Positions 1 to 9,571 of a stretch of DNA of 64,000 nucleotides are shown piece after piece. Source of the stretch: Fen731 sp964481885 (GTDB lineage Bacteria; Actinomycetota; Humimicrobiia; Humimicrobiales; Humimicrobiaceae); assembly GCA_964481885.1 (NCBI GenBank), contig CAYZUS010000002.1, positions 62,001-126,000 on the forward strand. Reading direction: 5' to 3'. Position numbers and translations under genes: made by a program. Position 1 is the first letter of the stretch, and every line of letters starts with the position of its first letter. The notes below the pieces were generated by a model. That model did not search any database and was not told where the DNA came from. It saw only the letters and a list, made by a program, of their open reading frames with translations.

Positions 1-276
1 AGTCAAACCTATATTTTTTACTCTTTGAGCTTCATCTATCAGCACAAGCTTTTTATTACCTATCAGGCTTTTTAATTCTGTTGAAGTTTTTTCAGAAAGT
101 GACTGCCTGATATCGGGTTCGTCGCAGTTAAGATATACAGATATGTCATTGAATTTATTTTGGATTTCTTTTACAACTGTGGTCTTGCCTGTTCTGCGCG
201 CACCATAAATGATTATTACCTTATTCTTGAACAAGCTGTTTTCGATGCTCTGCTGGATATGCCTTATAACTGTCAT
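1..276 (-). CDS. AAA-family ATPase (DUF4143-type), N-terminal fragment
   Basis: The reading frame enters from the window edge, so only the first 92 codons are visible. It starts at ATG 274-276 after a GAGTGGAA-like ribosome site. A Walker A motif (YGARRTGKTT) follows about 25 residues in, and a Walker B-like segment (KLVLIDEAQ) lies near residue 82. This arrangement is typical of the stand-alone AAA ATPases that carry a DUF4143 domain, many of which are orphan or toxin-antitoxin-like genes of unknown role. The C-terminal domain is outside the window, so the subfamily call is an inference. Confidence 0.75.
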   Translation of the reverse strand, partial: MTVIRHIQQSIENSLFKNKVIIIYGARRTGKTTVVKEIQNKFNDISVYLNCDEPDIRQSLSEKTSTELKSLIGNKKLVLIDEAQRVKNIGLT

Positions 277-437
277 TTTTTCCACTCTTCAGCTATTTTG
301 ATTACGGGTCATAGATAGCCAATTTTTTATCCTAATCAACCTCAACACTCATTTTACATACCAATTTGGGGAATATAATACCTGAATTATATATAATATT
401 GGGGATTTAGTCAATACGCCAAAGTAATTTTGAATAA

Positions 438-3065
438 TTACAAAGTGGAAAGTTCTTCCAGAATCTCTTCTGCAAGCTTCAGCTCTTCTTCCCTGGTGTG
501 AATTTTACCGTCAAGTTTTGCCTGCATTATCCTGTCGAATACAATCCTGAAATCCCTGGAAGGTTTATATTTCAGGGACTTAAGGTCTTCACCTGTTATC
601 TCCATTTTTATGTGCCTGAGCCTTGAAAAGAAGCGCGACACATTGTCATAATGATTTTTGCTGATGGCACTTATTATTATTTTTAATTCATCCGGCACAC
701 CATTTAAGTAAGTGTAAAGCATTGAGTTATTGGCCGCCCTTTTTTCAAGCTGCCTGTAAATCTCAGGATATTTTTTTACAGACTGCCTGATTATTTCCCT
801 GTCATTATTCTTTATTTTCATTTCCTGACAGAAGTTTATAATCTGCTCATCAGTTTCTGACAACAGCATCGCAATAATAAACAGTCTCCAGATTTCAGTG
901 CTTTTATCCCTGTATGAGCTGAATTCCTCAAACCGGTCACCGATTTTTTTAACCTGCTTTATGAAAGCTTCATCAATACTAATATTTAAGCCTATTTTTT
1001 TAAGGGCCTTAAGCTCATAAAGTCTTTTTAAAGAAATCCAGGGGCCCGATTCCTGTAAAATAGTGATGAACTCATCTCTTACCCTTATTCCATTAAGTCT
1101 GGATACTGCATTCATGTCAATTGTAGATATGGCCAGCTTTTCAGTCTGGTGGTCCATTTTAAATCCAAGCCTTTGTTCAAATCTCACGGCTCTGAAAATC
1201 CTTGTAGGGTCCTCAATAAAGCTCATTTTGTGCAGTACTTTTATTTTCCTTGCAGCAAGGTCTTTCCTTCCGCCAAAAAAATCCATTATTTCACCAAAGT
1301 TTTTTTTATTTAATGAAATTGCCAGTGTGTTTATGGTAAAATCCCTTCTTCCAAGGTCCTGCCTGATGCTGCCCGGTTCAACATCCGGAAGGGCCGCAGG
1401 CTTTTCATAGTATTCGACCCTGGAGGATGCCACGTCGATGTGCTGGCTGTTTTCAAGCACAAGCACCGCAGTTTTAAATTTTTCATGACTTTCGACTTTT
1501 GCAGCCAGTATCCATGAAAGTTTTTTTGCAAATAAGATGCCGTCGCCTTCTATTACTATATCAATATCCAGATTAGGAATTCCGAGCAACAGATCTCTTA
1601 CCACTCCTCCTACAAGATAAGCCCTCATTTTCATTTCCTTTGCAATGGTGGAAATTGTTTCGAGGATTTGGGTAATGCTTTCAGGAAAAAGGCTGTATAG
1701 CCTTTCTTTTAGTTGTGCAGTTGTAAAGCTGTAATTAAAATCTTTTTTATATTCTTTAGGATATTTAAAGTAATCCCTGCCGTGAAGAAAACGCAGTACA
1801 TCTTTTCTCGTCACGATGCCAATAATTTCCCCTTTTGACACCACAGGAACCCGTCCTATCCCATTTTCTGTCATCATATCCTGTATGTCCCCTATTGTTG
1901 CACCGGGACCGGCAGTAACAATACCATGTGATTTAAACCCTTTTACCGGCGCATGTGACAGCCCGTGTTTTATTGCTTTATCGATATCTTTCCTGGTTAT
2001 GATTCCGGCAAGTCCCCTGTTTGAATCAACAATAGGAATCCCGCTGTGACCGTATTTTTTAAGCAGCTCACCCACGCTGGCGATACTTTCATCTTCACTT
2101 ACGACCCTGACAGGATAAGACATTATGTCTTTTGCAATCACCGGCTGTTTTATGTTTTTATCCAGGGCAGAAAGTATTTTCTGTTCTATTTCTGCAAATT
2201 CCATCCCCTTTATAACTGCAGATGAAGCCTGGGAGTGGCCCCCTCCTCCAATCACTTCAAGTATTTTTGATACATCTATTCCTGCGTCTTCACTTCGTGC
2301 CGCAACATATGTCTTGTCCTTCATCTTAACCCAGCAGAAGACAACACTTACATCTTCTACCTGTCCAAGCTTTCGAGTAAGCACGGACAGGCCTTCTACA
2401 AATCTGTCAGTTACGGCACTGGAAATAATTAATTCCCTTTGGTGAATAGTGATCTTAGTCAGGTTTGCTATCAGTTTTTCAAACAGCCTGTGCTGTTCTG
2501 CATTAAGCGAAAGATTTAGAAACCTGGAAATAACACCGCTGTTTGCCCCATGCTTTTTTAAAAATGAAGCTGCTTCGAGGTCCTTGTCTGTAGTGCCCGG
2601 ATAAGTAAATGAGCCTGTATCTTCATAAATACCCAGTGAAAAAAGAGTGGCTTCAAGCGGACTTATCTGTATTTTTCTCTTTTTTATAATATTTACAAGT
2701 ATTGTAGTCGTAGCACCGCAGCATCTTGTAAAATCATCCCCATAATCCAGGTCTTCATGTGATTTCTGGTGATGGTCAAATATTACTATTTCGGCTTTTC
2801 TGCTGTTTGCGGTATTCTTAAGGACTCCAAGTCTTGAGGGAATTTTTGTATCGACCATTATTATTCGGCTTATTGAATGCAGATCAATGTCACCAGGGTC
2901 TTTTAGCGCCGGGAGACCGTCTTCGTGCAGTGCAATAAATCTTCTTACGTTTGAGTTTATTGAGCTTGGCATCAATATCTCAGCTTCGGGATAGATTTTT
3001 TTTGCTGCTACCATTGCTGCAAAAGAATCAAAATCAGAACTTACGTGGGTGGCAATTACATGCAT
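438..3065 (-). CDS. CCA tRNA nucleotidyltransferase fused to DHH phosphoesterase and CBS domains
   Basis: This is an 875-residue fusion. Residues 1-300 form a DHH/DHHA1 phosphoesterase, with the first metal site around D11/D13, D72, the FDHH motif at 97-99 and GGGGHSQASS at 273-282. Residues 310-430 hold two CBS domains. From about 480 a class II nucleotidyltransferase head begins, with GGVVRD at 486-491, the catalytic DIDI acidic pair near 500-503 and the RRDFTINTLA motif further on. Class II enzymes of this kind add or repair the 3' CCA of tRNA. DHH-CBS fusions are known in several deep-branching bacteria, and the DHH part may act as a nuclease or nanoRNase. The gene stands alone. Whether it adds CCA, only A, or acts as a poly(A) polymerase cannot be told from sequence. 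Confidence 0.88.
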   Translation of the reverse strand: MHVIATHVSSDFDSFAAMVAAKKIYPEAEILMPSSINSNVRRFIALHEDGLPALKDPGDIDLHSISRIIMVDTKIPSRLGVLKNTANSRKAEIVIFDHHQKSHEDLDYGDDFTRCCGATTTILVNIIKKRKIQISPLEATLFSLGIYEDTGSFTYPGTTDKDLEAASFLKKHGANSGVISRFLNLSLNAEQHRLFEKLIANLTKITIHQRELIISSAVTDRFVEGLSVLTRKLGQVEDVSVVFCWVKMKDKTYVAARSEDAGIDVSKILEVIGGGGHSQASSAVIKGMEFAEIEQKILSALDKNIKQPVIAKDIMSYPVRVVSEDESIASVGELLKKYGHSGIPIVDSNRGLAGIITRKDIDKAIKHGLSHAPVKGFKSHGIVTAGPGATIGDIQDMMTENGIGRVPVVSKGEIIGIVTRKDVLRFLHGRDYFKYPKEYKKDFNYSFTTAQLKERLYSLFPESITQILETISTIAKEMKMRAYLVGGVVRDLLLGIPNLDIDIVIEGDGILFAKKLSWILAAKVESHEKFKTAVLVLENSQHIDVASSRVEYYEKPAALPDVEPGSIRQDLGRRDFTINTLAISLNKKNFGEIMDFFGGRKDLAARKIKVLHKMSFIEDPTRIFRAVRFEQRLGFKMDHQTEKLAISTIDMNAVSRLNGIRVRDEFITILQESGPWISLKRLYELKALKKIGLNISIDEAFIKQVKKIGDRFEEFSSYRDKSTEIWRLFIIAMLLSETDEQIINFCQEMKIKNNDREIIRQSVKKYPEIYRQLEKRAANNSMLYTYLNGVPDELKIIISAISKNHYDNVSRFFSRLRHIKMEITGEDLKSLKYKPSRDFRIVFDRIMQAKLDGKIHTREEELKLAEEILEELSTL

Positions 3066-3239
3066 AGTTTATTGATTATTCGTCAGGGCTTGTAAAAATA
3101 AATAAAAAAAGCACTAATTTATAATGAAAAATCAACTTCTAAATAAATATATTTTAAAAAAACAGGGTTTAAATAACTGATTCCAGTGGGCCAGCCATGA
3201 ATTTTATAAGTGCATGCAACTCCCCAGATAAATGAAAAA

Positions 3240-3779
3240 CTATTCGCAATACTTCTCATAACAGACAATTTCTGAAATGGATTTTCTTCCCCTTTTTGGA
3301 GTCTCGGCATTTGGACCGGGATAGCCAATCGGAGTCAGGGCAACGACTCTGATGTTTTCAGGAACGCCAAGAATTCCCTTTACCAGATTTTCTTTGAAAG
3401 CTCCTATCCAGCATGTACACAGGCCCATTTCAGTAGCAGCAAGCATAAGGTGTTCCAGGGCTATTGCAATGTCTATTGCAAAGCTGGTCATGTATCCGCC
3501 CATCGAGGGATATGATTCTTCTTCATTGGCGCACACTGCAACTATAAGCGGAGCGTCAGCAATAAAAGCCTGATTATTGCATGCAATGGAAAGGTCCATT
3601 TTTTTATGCTTTTCTTTGACAATGACGAGTTTCCAGGGTTGCAGATTTTTTGCTGAAGGTGCTTTTCTGAAGGCATCCAGCAGGTACTCAATTTTTTCAG
3701 AATCCACTTCTTCGCTGCTGTATGATCTTATACTTCTTCTGTGGTTAATTATCTCCATCAGGTTATTAAATTTACGCAT
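3240..3779 (-). CDS. Nitroreductase family protein (FMN-dependent)
   Basis: The 179-residue protein has the family's N-terminal motif (INHRRSIRSYSSEEVD, FMN phosphate-binding arginines) and the central KNLQPWKLVIV segment. The alanine- and methionine-rich helix MLAATEMGLCTCWIGAF and the C-terminal GYPGPNAETPKRGRKS follow. The length matches the short single-domain oxidoreductases of the family, which use FMN and NAD(P)H to reduce nitro compounds, flavins or quinones. It ends with TAG, one of many ordinary TAG stops in the window. It has no operon partner. The physiological substrate is not predictable. Confidence 0.85.
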   Translation of the reverse strand: MRKFNNLMEIINHRRSIRSYSSEEVDSEKIEYLLDAFRKAPSAKNLQPWKLVIVKEKHKKMDLSIACNNQAFIADAPLIVAVCANEEESYPSMGGYMTSFAIDIAIALEHLMLAATEMGLCTCWIGAFKENLVKGILGVPENIRVVALTPIGYPGPNAETPKRGRKSISEIVCYEKYCE

Positions 3780-3882
3780 TGAACTCCCTCTCTTTCAGTG
3801 AGTGAAAAAAAGTTATTTTTGAAATCTCAATATTAAAAAAAACGCTGTGCAATTAAAACATTATAAACATAATGTCGGATTA

Positions 3883-4070
3883 ATTACAGTAATTCTTGAG
3901 CACTAGAATACAAACGCCATCCAGATTACAGTAATTACTGAGCCATTGCTTTCATGGTACTATCTGATTGAAGCAGTTACCCGGTCCGTACTTGCACGAT
4001 TCTGTTTGACTGCAGCAATTTCTAAAGCCGACCCGTCAATATTACCTGCTTAATTACAGCAATTATTGGA
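3883..4070. repeat. Three scattered copies of an 18-bp ATTACAGYAATT motif
   Basis: In the gap between pabC and the nitroreductase gene, the motif ATTACAGTAATTCTTGAG (3883-3900) recurs as ATTACAGTAATTACTGAG (3925-3942) and ATTACAGCAATTATTGGA (4053-4070). Each copy has a partly palindromic core (ATTAC-AG-TAATT). Their role is unknown. They could be degenerate protein-binding sites or remnants of a repeat family. Confidence 0.55.
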
Positions 4071-4080
4071 CCTCAGCTTG

Positions 4081-4947
4081 TCAGGCTATCAAGCGGTATA
4101 ATCTGTGAATTCTGGCCGTTAGGGGTCCCGGACATGTGCCTGACCCGATTTTATGGCTGTCAACCTTTTTTACTGGCATGATTTCCATTATCGAGTTTGT
4201 TAAAAATAGCTCATCTGCTTCAAGCAAATTAAAATAATGAAGCCTTTTTTCAGAAAATCTTATTTTGTTCTTACGGCAAATCTCAATCACCAGTTGTCTT
4301 GTAATGCCAGGAAGAATGTTTTGTGTTGCCGGCGGTGTAAAAACTCTGCCATCCTTTACTGCAAACAGGTTGGAAGTGGCACCTTCAAGCACAACCTTGT
4401 CTCTTGTTGTAAAAAGTGCTTCCTGCGCCTGATTTGACAGAGCCTCATTTTTTGCAAACACATTTTCAAAATAATTAATAAGCTTGTGTCTGTATATGTC
4501 ATTGCCGACAGCATTTCTTTTTATTGAAGATGTAAAAATTTTTATACCATTTTTATAGAAGTCTTCCGGGTACTCTGTCAGCATCTTTACAAATATAACA
4601 AGAAAAGGTTTTGATTCAGGGTCAAATATTAGCTTTTGCCTGTAGGAGCTTCTTGCTACGACTATCTTTATGTACGCATCAGCGCCAAGCAGATTATTCT
4701 TTAAAAGAAGTTTAAATGCAGCAGACCTGATGTTTTCCGCCGTAAAAAAATCAGTATTGTACCTCAGTATTCGCATTGAAGAAAAAAGCCTGTCAAGATG
4801 CAGATCCAAAGCCAGAATATTGCCCCTATGGGCACGCATAGTCTCAAACAGGCCGTCGCCGAATAAAAATCCGCAGTCGCTGCTTACCGGTAATAATACC
4901 TTTTTTGAGTCTGTGTATTTGTCATTTAAAAATACGTATTCGGTCAT
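4081..4947 (-). CDS. pabC: Class IV aminotransferase, probable aminodeoxychorismate lyase (PabC)
   Basis: This is a 288-residue PLP fold-type IV enzyme. The motif FLFGDGLFET near residue 30, the catalytic lysine in YRHKLINYF, the EGATSNLFAV segment and the later LPGITRQLV segment are all visible. The family includes branched-chain aminotransferases, D-amino-acid aminotransferase and 4-amino-4-deoxychorismate lyase. The context selects the last. Its ATG overlaps the TGA of pabB by 4 bp (ATGA at 4944-4947), so the two are translationally coupled, and pabA lies upstream. As PabC it would release pyruvate from aminodeoxychorismate to give p-aminobenzoate for folate synthesis. A branched-chain aminotransferase role is the main alternative. 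Confidence 0.8.
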   Translation of the reverse strand: MTEYVFLNDKYTDSKKVLLPVSSDCGFLFGDGLFETMRAHRGNILALDLHLDRLFSSMRILRYNTDFFTAENIRSAAFKLLLKNNLLGADAYIKIVVARSSYRQKLIFDPESKPFLVIFVKMLTEYPEDFYKNGIKIFTSSIKRNAVGNDIYRHKLINYFENVFAKNEALSNQAQEALFTTRDKVVLEGATSNLFAVKDGRVFTPPATQNILPGITRQLVIEICRKNKIRFSEKRLHYFNLLEADELFLTNSIMEIMPVKKVDSHKIGSGTCPGPLTARIHRLYRLIA

Positions 4948-6797
4948 TTCACTTCCAAGTTTTCTTTTGAAAAAAATTCCAGAGTTTCTTTTAAGGCCAG
5001 GCCCTTGTCAAGGGTTTCCATGTATTCACTTTCCGGAGTGGAATCCTCAACAATTCCTCCACCTACATTATAATAGAATTTTTTATTCTTTATAACAAAT
5101 GTCCTTATTGCAATATTCAGATCCATTGTCCCTTCCAGGCTTATGTAACCTATGGAGCCTGTGTATATGTTCCTTGCTGAAGGCTCAAGCGAGTCTATTA
5201 TTTCCATGGCCCTTATTTTTGGCGCCCCTGTTATAGACCCACCCGGGAAAGCTGCTTTTATAATATCCGTATGGCTGTATCCTTCCTGCATCTGGCCGGT
5301 CACTGTGGAAACCAGATGAAAAACTCTAGCATATTTTTCAACCACTGCGTGCTCTTTTACCTTTACAGAACCATATTTGCAAAAACGCCCAAGGTCATTT
5401 CTTTCAAGATCCACTATCATATTAAGTTCAGCGTGGTCCTTTAAGCTTCCCTGTAGTTCTTTAATATAGCTTTCATCCTCTTTTGGGGTCCTTCCTCTTG
5501 GCCGGGTGCCTTTTATTGGCCTTGTTTCGACCTTGCCTTCCTTTAGAAACATGAATCTTTCAGGTGAGGAGCATCCTATTTTTAGGCCCGAAAAACTTAA
5601 AAAAGCGCAAAAAGGCGCAGAATTTTTCTGCCTGAGAATATAATAAAGGTCAACGGGGTCCACATCCAGGTCACATGAAAACCTCTGAGAAATATTGGCC
5701 TGATAGATGTCCCCGTTATGGATATGTTCCTTCGTTTTTAATATTGCCTTAACGTAATCCGGTTTTGAAAAATTTGAGATCAATTCAAGATTGCCGGCTT
5801 GCCTTGCCTGATATTTTTTTGTTATAAAGTCATTGATTTTGTGTCCATAGCCTGTTTTGCAGCGTTCTGACAGCAGAAAAATATTTTGCTTCTCCTTCGA
5901 CATGTCCTTCCTGACATAATCAGAAAAACTTTTTTTGCTCCTATACCCGGTACCTGAAAAATAATTATCGGTTTCTATACTGGCAGCATCACTTTTGCTG
6001 CTGCAGCAGCTGCCATCAAAGTTACTCTTTAAATCTTTACCTGTCTCCTCCCTTTTGCTACTGGAGCAAGCACCAAAACAGGAGCTCTCAGATAAAGCCA
6101 ATTCCCGGGGATAACCTCCAGCCATACTGTCTGATATCTCGTAATTTTTTACAAAATAACACTTGCCATTATTATGGTTAAAGGCCAAAAACTTCAAATA
6201 ATAACAAAAATAAAATACTGGAACTTTTACATCTTTTTTTGCTTTTGCAGGAAGATTTTCAATATAATTTTTCAGATCATAGGAAAAAAACCCAATAAAT
6301 CCACCCTTAAAGTCAGGCAGATTAACTTCGCTGCAATCAGCCCCATCTTTTTGGCAAATACCCTGTTCATTGTGTATTTCAATTTTTTGGCCGATGGGCG
6401 CACCATACCTGAAACCTGGTTGTTGACGCATCCCTGATTTTGGGTCGATGCTTGAATAATCCAGATAAATATTTCCTGCCTTGCTTGAAATATTATTATT
6501 TAGCATTTGCTCCAGAAATTTAAGAGGATGACCGCCAACTTCCTTCTTTGTGTGGGTTCGCAAATCCATAATCTCATTTTTAATTCCGGAGCTTTTTATT
6601 ACGAATTCAGGTTCCCAGGCCAGGTAAGAAAAATTGGAAAACTTGTTTGGGGTAAGACTGCTGTCAAGAAATGAAATGTATTTATTCCTGCCTGTGGCAG
6701 CCAAAGCATAAAAAATATCTTCAAAAGCACACTCTGTTTCCACAGGAGTTATTACCATTATTCTCTGTTTTTCTTTTTTTTGTTCGTTATCAGACAT
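4944..6797 (-). CDS. pabB: Aminodeoxychorismate synthase component I (PabB) with a long low-complexity insert
   Basis: The C-terminal chorismate-binding domain (about 340-610) carries IYQANISQRF, the PIKGTRPRG motif and GGSITGAPK. Lysine in PIKGT is characteristic of PabB (TrpE has alanine there), so aminodeoxychorismate synthase is favoured over anthranilate synthase. The N-terminal half contains the GGFIGFFSYDL motif near 165-175. At 617 residues it is well over the usual roughly 450-500. About 115 residues (223-337) are a Ser/Cys/Lys-rich linker with two related patches, SSCFGACSSSK and GSCCSSK, between the domains. The gene sits 5 bp after pabA and overlaps pabC. With PabA it would convert chorismate plus glutamine into aminodeoxychorismate. 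Confidence 0.88.
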   Translation of the reverse strand: MSDNEQKKEKQRIMVITPVETECAFEDIFYALAATGRNKYISFLDSSLTPNKFSNFSYLAWEPEFVIKSSGIKNEIMDLRTHTKKEVGGHPLKFLEQMLNNNISSKAGNIYLDYSSIDPKSGMRQQPGFRYGAPIGQKIEIHNEQGICQKDGADCSEVNLPDFKGGFIGFFSYDLKNYIENLPAKAKKDVKVPVFYFCYYLKFLAFNHNNGKCYFVKNYEISDSMAGGYPRELALSESSCFGACSSSKREETGKDLKSNFDGSCCSSKSDAASIETDNYFSGTGYRSKKSFSDYVRKDMSKEKQNIFLLSERCKTGYGHKINDFITKKYQARQAGNLELISNFSKPDYVKAILKTKEHIHNGDIYQANISQRFSCDLDVDPVDLYYILRQKNSAPFCAFLSFSGLKIGCSSPERFMFLKEGKVETRPIKGTRPRGRTPKEDESYIKELQGSLKDHAELNMIVDLERNDLGRFCKYGSVKVKEHAVVEKYARVFHLVSTVTGQMQEGYSHTDIIKAAFPGGSITGAPKIRAMEIIDSLEPSARNIYTGSIGYISLEGTMDLNIAIRTFVIKNKKFYYNVGGGIVEDSTPESEYMETLDKGLALKETLEFFSKENLEVK

Positions 6798-6802
6798 AAG
6801 TT

Positions 6803-7396
6803 TTAAGACTTTATGAAATTATTTATTATATTCAAGCCACAGTCAGTAAGAAATGACTCAGGATGAAACTGCACACCTTCAAGATTGTATTTTTTATGCC
6901 GGATACCCATGATTATCCCGTCTTTTGTCCGGGCAGAAATCTCAAAATCATCCGGAAGTGTATTATTTTCTACTACCAGTGAATGATACCTTGCTGCTTC
7001 AAAGGGGTTTTCAATCCCTTTGAATACTGTGCCGCAGTCATGATAAACCATGGATGTCTTTCCATGCACAACAAGCCCTGAGTTTATTATCCTGGCGCCA
7101 AAGACTTCTGCAATGCACTGATGCCCAAGACAAACACCAAATATCGGAATATCCCTGTAGAAATATTCTATAATTTTTTTTGACATTCCTGCATCGTCAG
7201 GTTTTCCGGGACCTGGTGATATTACGATTTTTTCCGGCGACATTTCTTTAATCTCTTCAATGCTTATCCTGTCATTTCGCCTGACTTTTATATTTTCGCC
7301 TAAAATTCCCAGGTACTGCACCAGATTAAAGGTGAATGAATCGTAATTATCTATCATCAGTATATCTATTTTTTTCTTTTCTGTTTTTTTAGGCAT
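6803..7396 (-). CDS. pabA: Glutamine amidotransferase component of aminodeoxychorismate/anthranilate synthase
   Basis: The 197-residue class I glutamine amidotransferase has the start motif MIDNYDSFTFNLV. It also has the oxyanion motif SPGPGKPDDAG, the nucleophile motif FGVCLGHQCI and the C-terminal catalytic HPES in GVQFHPESFL. It supplies ammonia to the PabB partner encoded 5 bp downstream. In many bacteria one such protein serves both folate and tryptophan synthesis. No trp genes are in the window, so pabA is the better symbol. The assigned ATG has no clear Shine-Dalgarno, and translation might begin at the ATG just before DNYDSF. Confidence 0.88.
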   Translation of the reverse strand: MPKKTEKKKIDILMIDNYDSFTFNLVQYLGILGENIKVRRNDRISIEEIKEMSPEKIVISPGPGKPDDAGMSKKIIEYFYRDIPIFGVCLGHQCIAEVFGARIINSGLVVHGKTSMVYHDCGTVFKGIENPFEAARYHSLVVENNTLPDDFEISARTKDGIIMGIRHKKYNLEGVQFHPESFLTDCGLNIINNFIKS

Positions 7397-7844
7397 AGCA
7401 AAAATTAAACTAACTAAAAATTTTAAATAGGAGAGAGCATCTATTTTACACTATACTATTTTACAGTAATAACTAATTTAATGCCTGCAAAAATTTTCTA
7501 TGGACAAACACAGGAATGCGATGTTTTTTAACTCATAACTCATTGGCGTTAAAACAATATCCTGATTATTTTGATTAATGGAGTTACCATAAAGTTAAAT
7601 AATCTGTATTTTATAATAATAATATCAACTAAATTATCATTGACTTTTTGTATAAAATAATTCATTCTTTATATCGTTAATCCAGAATACTTAGTGGTAA
7701 ATGATTTAAATTCATTTTGATTCGCTTTAAAAATTGATGTTTGTTAAATTGGTTTATAAAATATTGTAAAATAAAAATATTTTTTTTATTTAGCTTTTTT
7801 ATATTATTATTTGACCGTAAACAAATAATTTTATTATATGTAAA
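7397..7844. other. Divergent intergenic region, no gene seen
   Basis: This 448-bp, very AT-rich gap separates pabA (minus) from an ABC transporter (plus), so it must hold both promoters. I see no convincing -35/-10 pair, no tRNA and no structured leader. Poly-A/T tracts dominate its last 120 bp. Confidence 0.5.
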
Positions 7845-8756
7845 ATGATACAGGTTGAAAATCTTTCAAAAAAATTCGGCAGCATTACTGCTGTTGACAA
7901 CGTCTCTTTTGAGATAAAAGACGGCTCAATTTTCGGGTTTCTGGGGCCCAATGGCGCAGGGAAAACTACTACGATAAGAATGCTTTCCACTCTGATAAAA
8001 CCTACAAGCGGAACTGTTATTATTGATGGAAAAGAATTATCAAAAAATGGAGAGTACATAAGGTCAATACTGGGAATTCTTACTGAAACACCGGGAATGT
8101 ATGAGAAGATTTCCGCAATTGAAAATTTAAATTTCTTTTCAGGTTTTTACGGAATTGAAGAAAAAAAACGAAAGCAGAATATAGAGAAATTCCTTAAAAT
8201 GTTTGACCTTTGGGACAGGCGCGATGCCCTTGTTAGTACATATTCCAAAGGCATGAAGCAGAAACTTGCCATCGCCCGGGCTCTGATTCACGAGCCAAAG
8301 ATACTATATCTTGATGAACCAACTGCAGCTCTTGACCCTGAAAGCGCTTTCATGGTCAGAAGCTTTATAGAAAATCAAAAAAATGAAAAAACAACCGTCT
8401 TTTTGTGCACCCACAATCTTGAAGAGGCTTCGTATCTTTCTGATGTTGTCTGCATAATTAAAAGCAGGATTATAAAAATAGCAACACTTGATGAACTCCA
8501 GAAAAATAAAAAAGGCAAGAAAATAGAAATATTGTTTAACCAGCCTTCTGAAAAGTACACCGATATTCTACGGAGTTTCTCAGAGGTGACAAATCTTGAA
8601 GCAAAAGAAGATAAAATAAACTTTTCAATGGATAATCCCGACAAAATAAATCCGGTAATAATTAAAAAACTTGTCGATTCCGGAGCTGAAATAATCTATT
8701 TTAACGAAATAAAAGCAAGCCTTGAGGAAATATACCTTGATTTGATCAGGGGCTAA
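7845..8756 (+). CDS. ABC exporter ATP-binding protein (NatA/CcmA-like)
   Basis: The 303-residue nucleotide-binding protein has Walker A GPNGAGKTT (about 36-44), a signature YSKGMKQKLAIARAL and Walker B ILYLDEPTAALD. A family-typical C-terminal extension of about 90 residues follows the ATPase core. It is followed 26 bp later by an ABC-2 type permease gene, so the pair forms one exporter. Relatives export sodium, drugs or peptides, and the substrate cannot be assigned. The ATG at 7845 has no good ribosome site. An upstream ATG at 7838 is followed at once by a stop. Confidence 0.88.
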   Translation: MIQVENLSKKFGSITAVDNVSFEIKDGSIFGFLGPNGAGKTTTIRMLSTLIKPTSGTVIIDGKELSKNGEYIRSILGILTETPGMYEKISAIENLNFFSGFYGIEEKKRKQNIEKFLKMFDLWDRRDALVSTYSKGMKQKLAIARALIHEPKILYLDEPTAALDPESAFMVRSFIENQKNEKTTVFLCTHNLEEASYLSDVVCIIKSRIIKIATLDELQKNKKGKKIEILFNQPSEKYTDILRSFSEVTNLEAKEDKINFSMDNPDKINPVIIKKLVDSGAEIIYFNEIKASLEEIYLDLIRG

Positions 8757-8782
8757 AAAACCAAAGCCGAAACCAGGTTTTT

Positions 8783-9571
8783 ATGAAAAATGCATTAAGG
8801 ATTTTTAAAAAAGAAATAAGGGAAGTGCTTAAGAACAAAAGCATATGGCTTCCGATACTTATAGTAAGCGTGATGTTTTCTGCTATATTTCCCGGAGTAA
8901 TGACCTTTACCCTGGACTCTTTTATAAAGGACCCCGATACTGCAAGTTTTGTGGCAAGAGTTTTCCAGAATACAGGCGATATCCAGGTGGCACTGATGCA
9001 GTTTATCATAAAACAATTTATGATTTTTTTATTGCTTATTCCTGCAATGCTTCCAAGCCTCATTGCGCCTGCCTCAATTGTGCTTGAAAAAGAGAGTAAC
9101 ACCCTCGAACCGCTGATTGCCACACCGATAAAGACAAGCGAACTTCTGCTTGGCAAAACTCTTACAAGCATGATACCCTCTTTTGCAATTACCCTTATTA
9201 ATTTTGTCCTGATAACTATTGTCATAGATGTAATTGGTTACATGAAGTTTAAAATGTTCTTTTTGCCCACAGTCGATTGGTTCGTGGTTACTTTTGTATT
9301 AAGCCCTATAATCTCTTTTATAATAACCATGATAAGCATTATTATTTCTTCAAAATCTACAGACATAAGATCCGCCCAGGGTTTGGGGGCCGCTGTAATA
9401 CTTCCTATATATGCCATAATCGGAGCACAGATAGGAGGGCTGTTCCTGCTAAATGTAAAATATCTTCTGCTGGGCTGTCTGGTTCTTGCTTTGGTCTGTC
9501 CACTGGTCCTGCGGATTGCAATCAGAGTATTTGACAGGGAAAATATTTTAACAAAATGGAAAATGAAATAA
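8783..9571 (+). CDS. ABC-2 type permease (NatB-like)
   Basis: The 262-residue membrane protein begins with the family hallmark: a short cytoplasmic segment (RIFKKEIREVLKNKS), then a first membrane helix (IWLPILIVSVMFSAIF). Several further hydrophobic helices follow, and a motif near residue 105 (LEKESNTLEPLIATPIKTSE) matches the conserved cytoplasmic loop of ABC-2 exporters. It sits directly downstream of the ATPase gene and presumably dimerises with it in the cytoplasmic membrane. The substrate is unknown. Confidence 0.85.
   Translation: MKNALRIFKKEIREVLKNKSIWLPILIVSVMFSAIFPGVMTFTLDSFIKDPDTASFVARVFQNTGDIQVALMQFIIKQFMIFLLLIPAMLPSLIAPASIVLEKESNTLEPLIATPIKTSELLLGKTLTSMIPSFAITLINFVLITIVIDVIGYMKFKMFFLPTVDWFVVTFVLSPIISFIITMISIIISSKSTDIRSAQGLGAAVILPIYAIIGAQIGGLFLLNVKYLLLGCLVLALVCPLVLRIAIRVFDRENILTKWKMK

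Noticed and set aside
3119..3328. Small protein overlapping the end of the nitroreductase gene
   Set aside because: It is a shadow frame of the nitroreductase 3' end without a ribosome site or recognisable domain.
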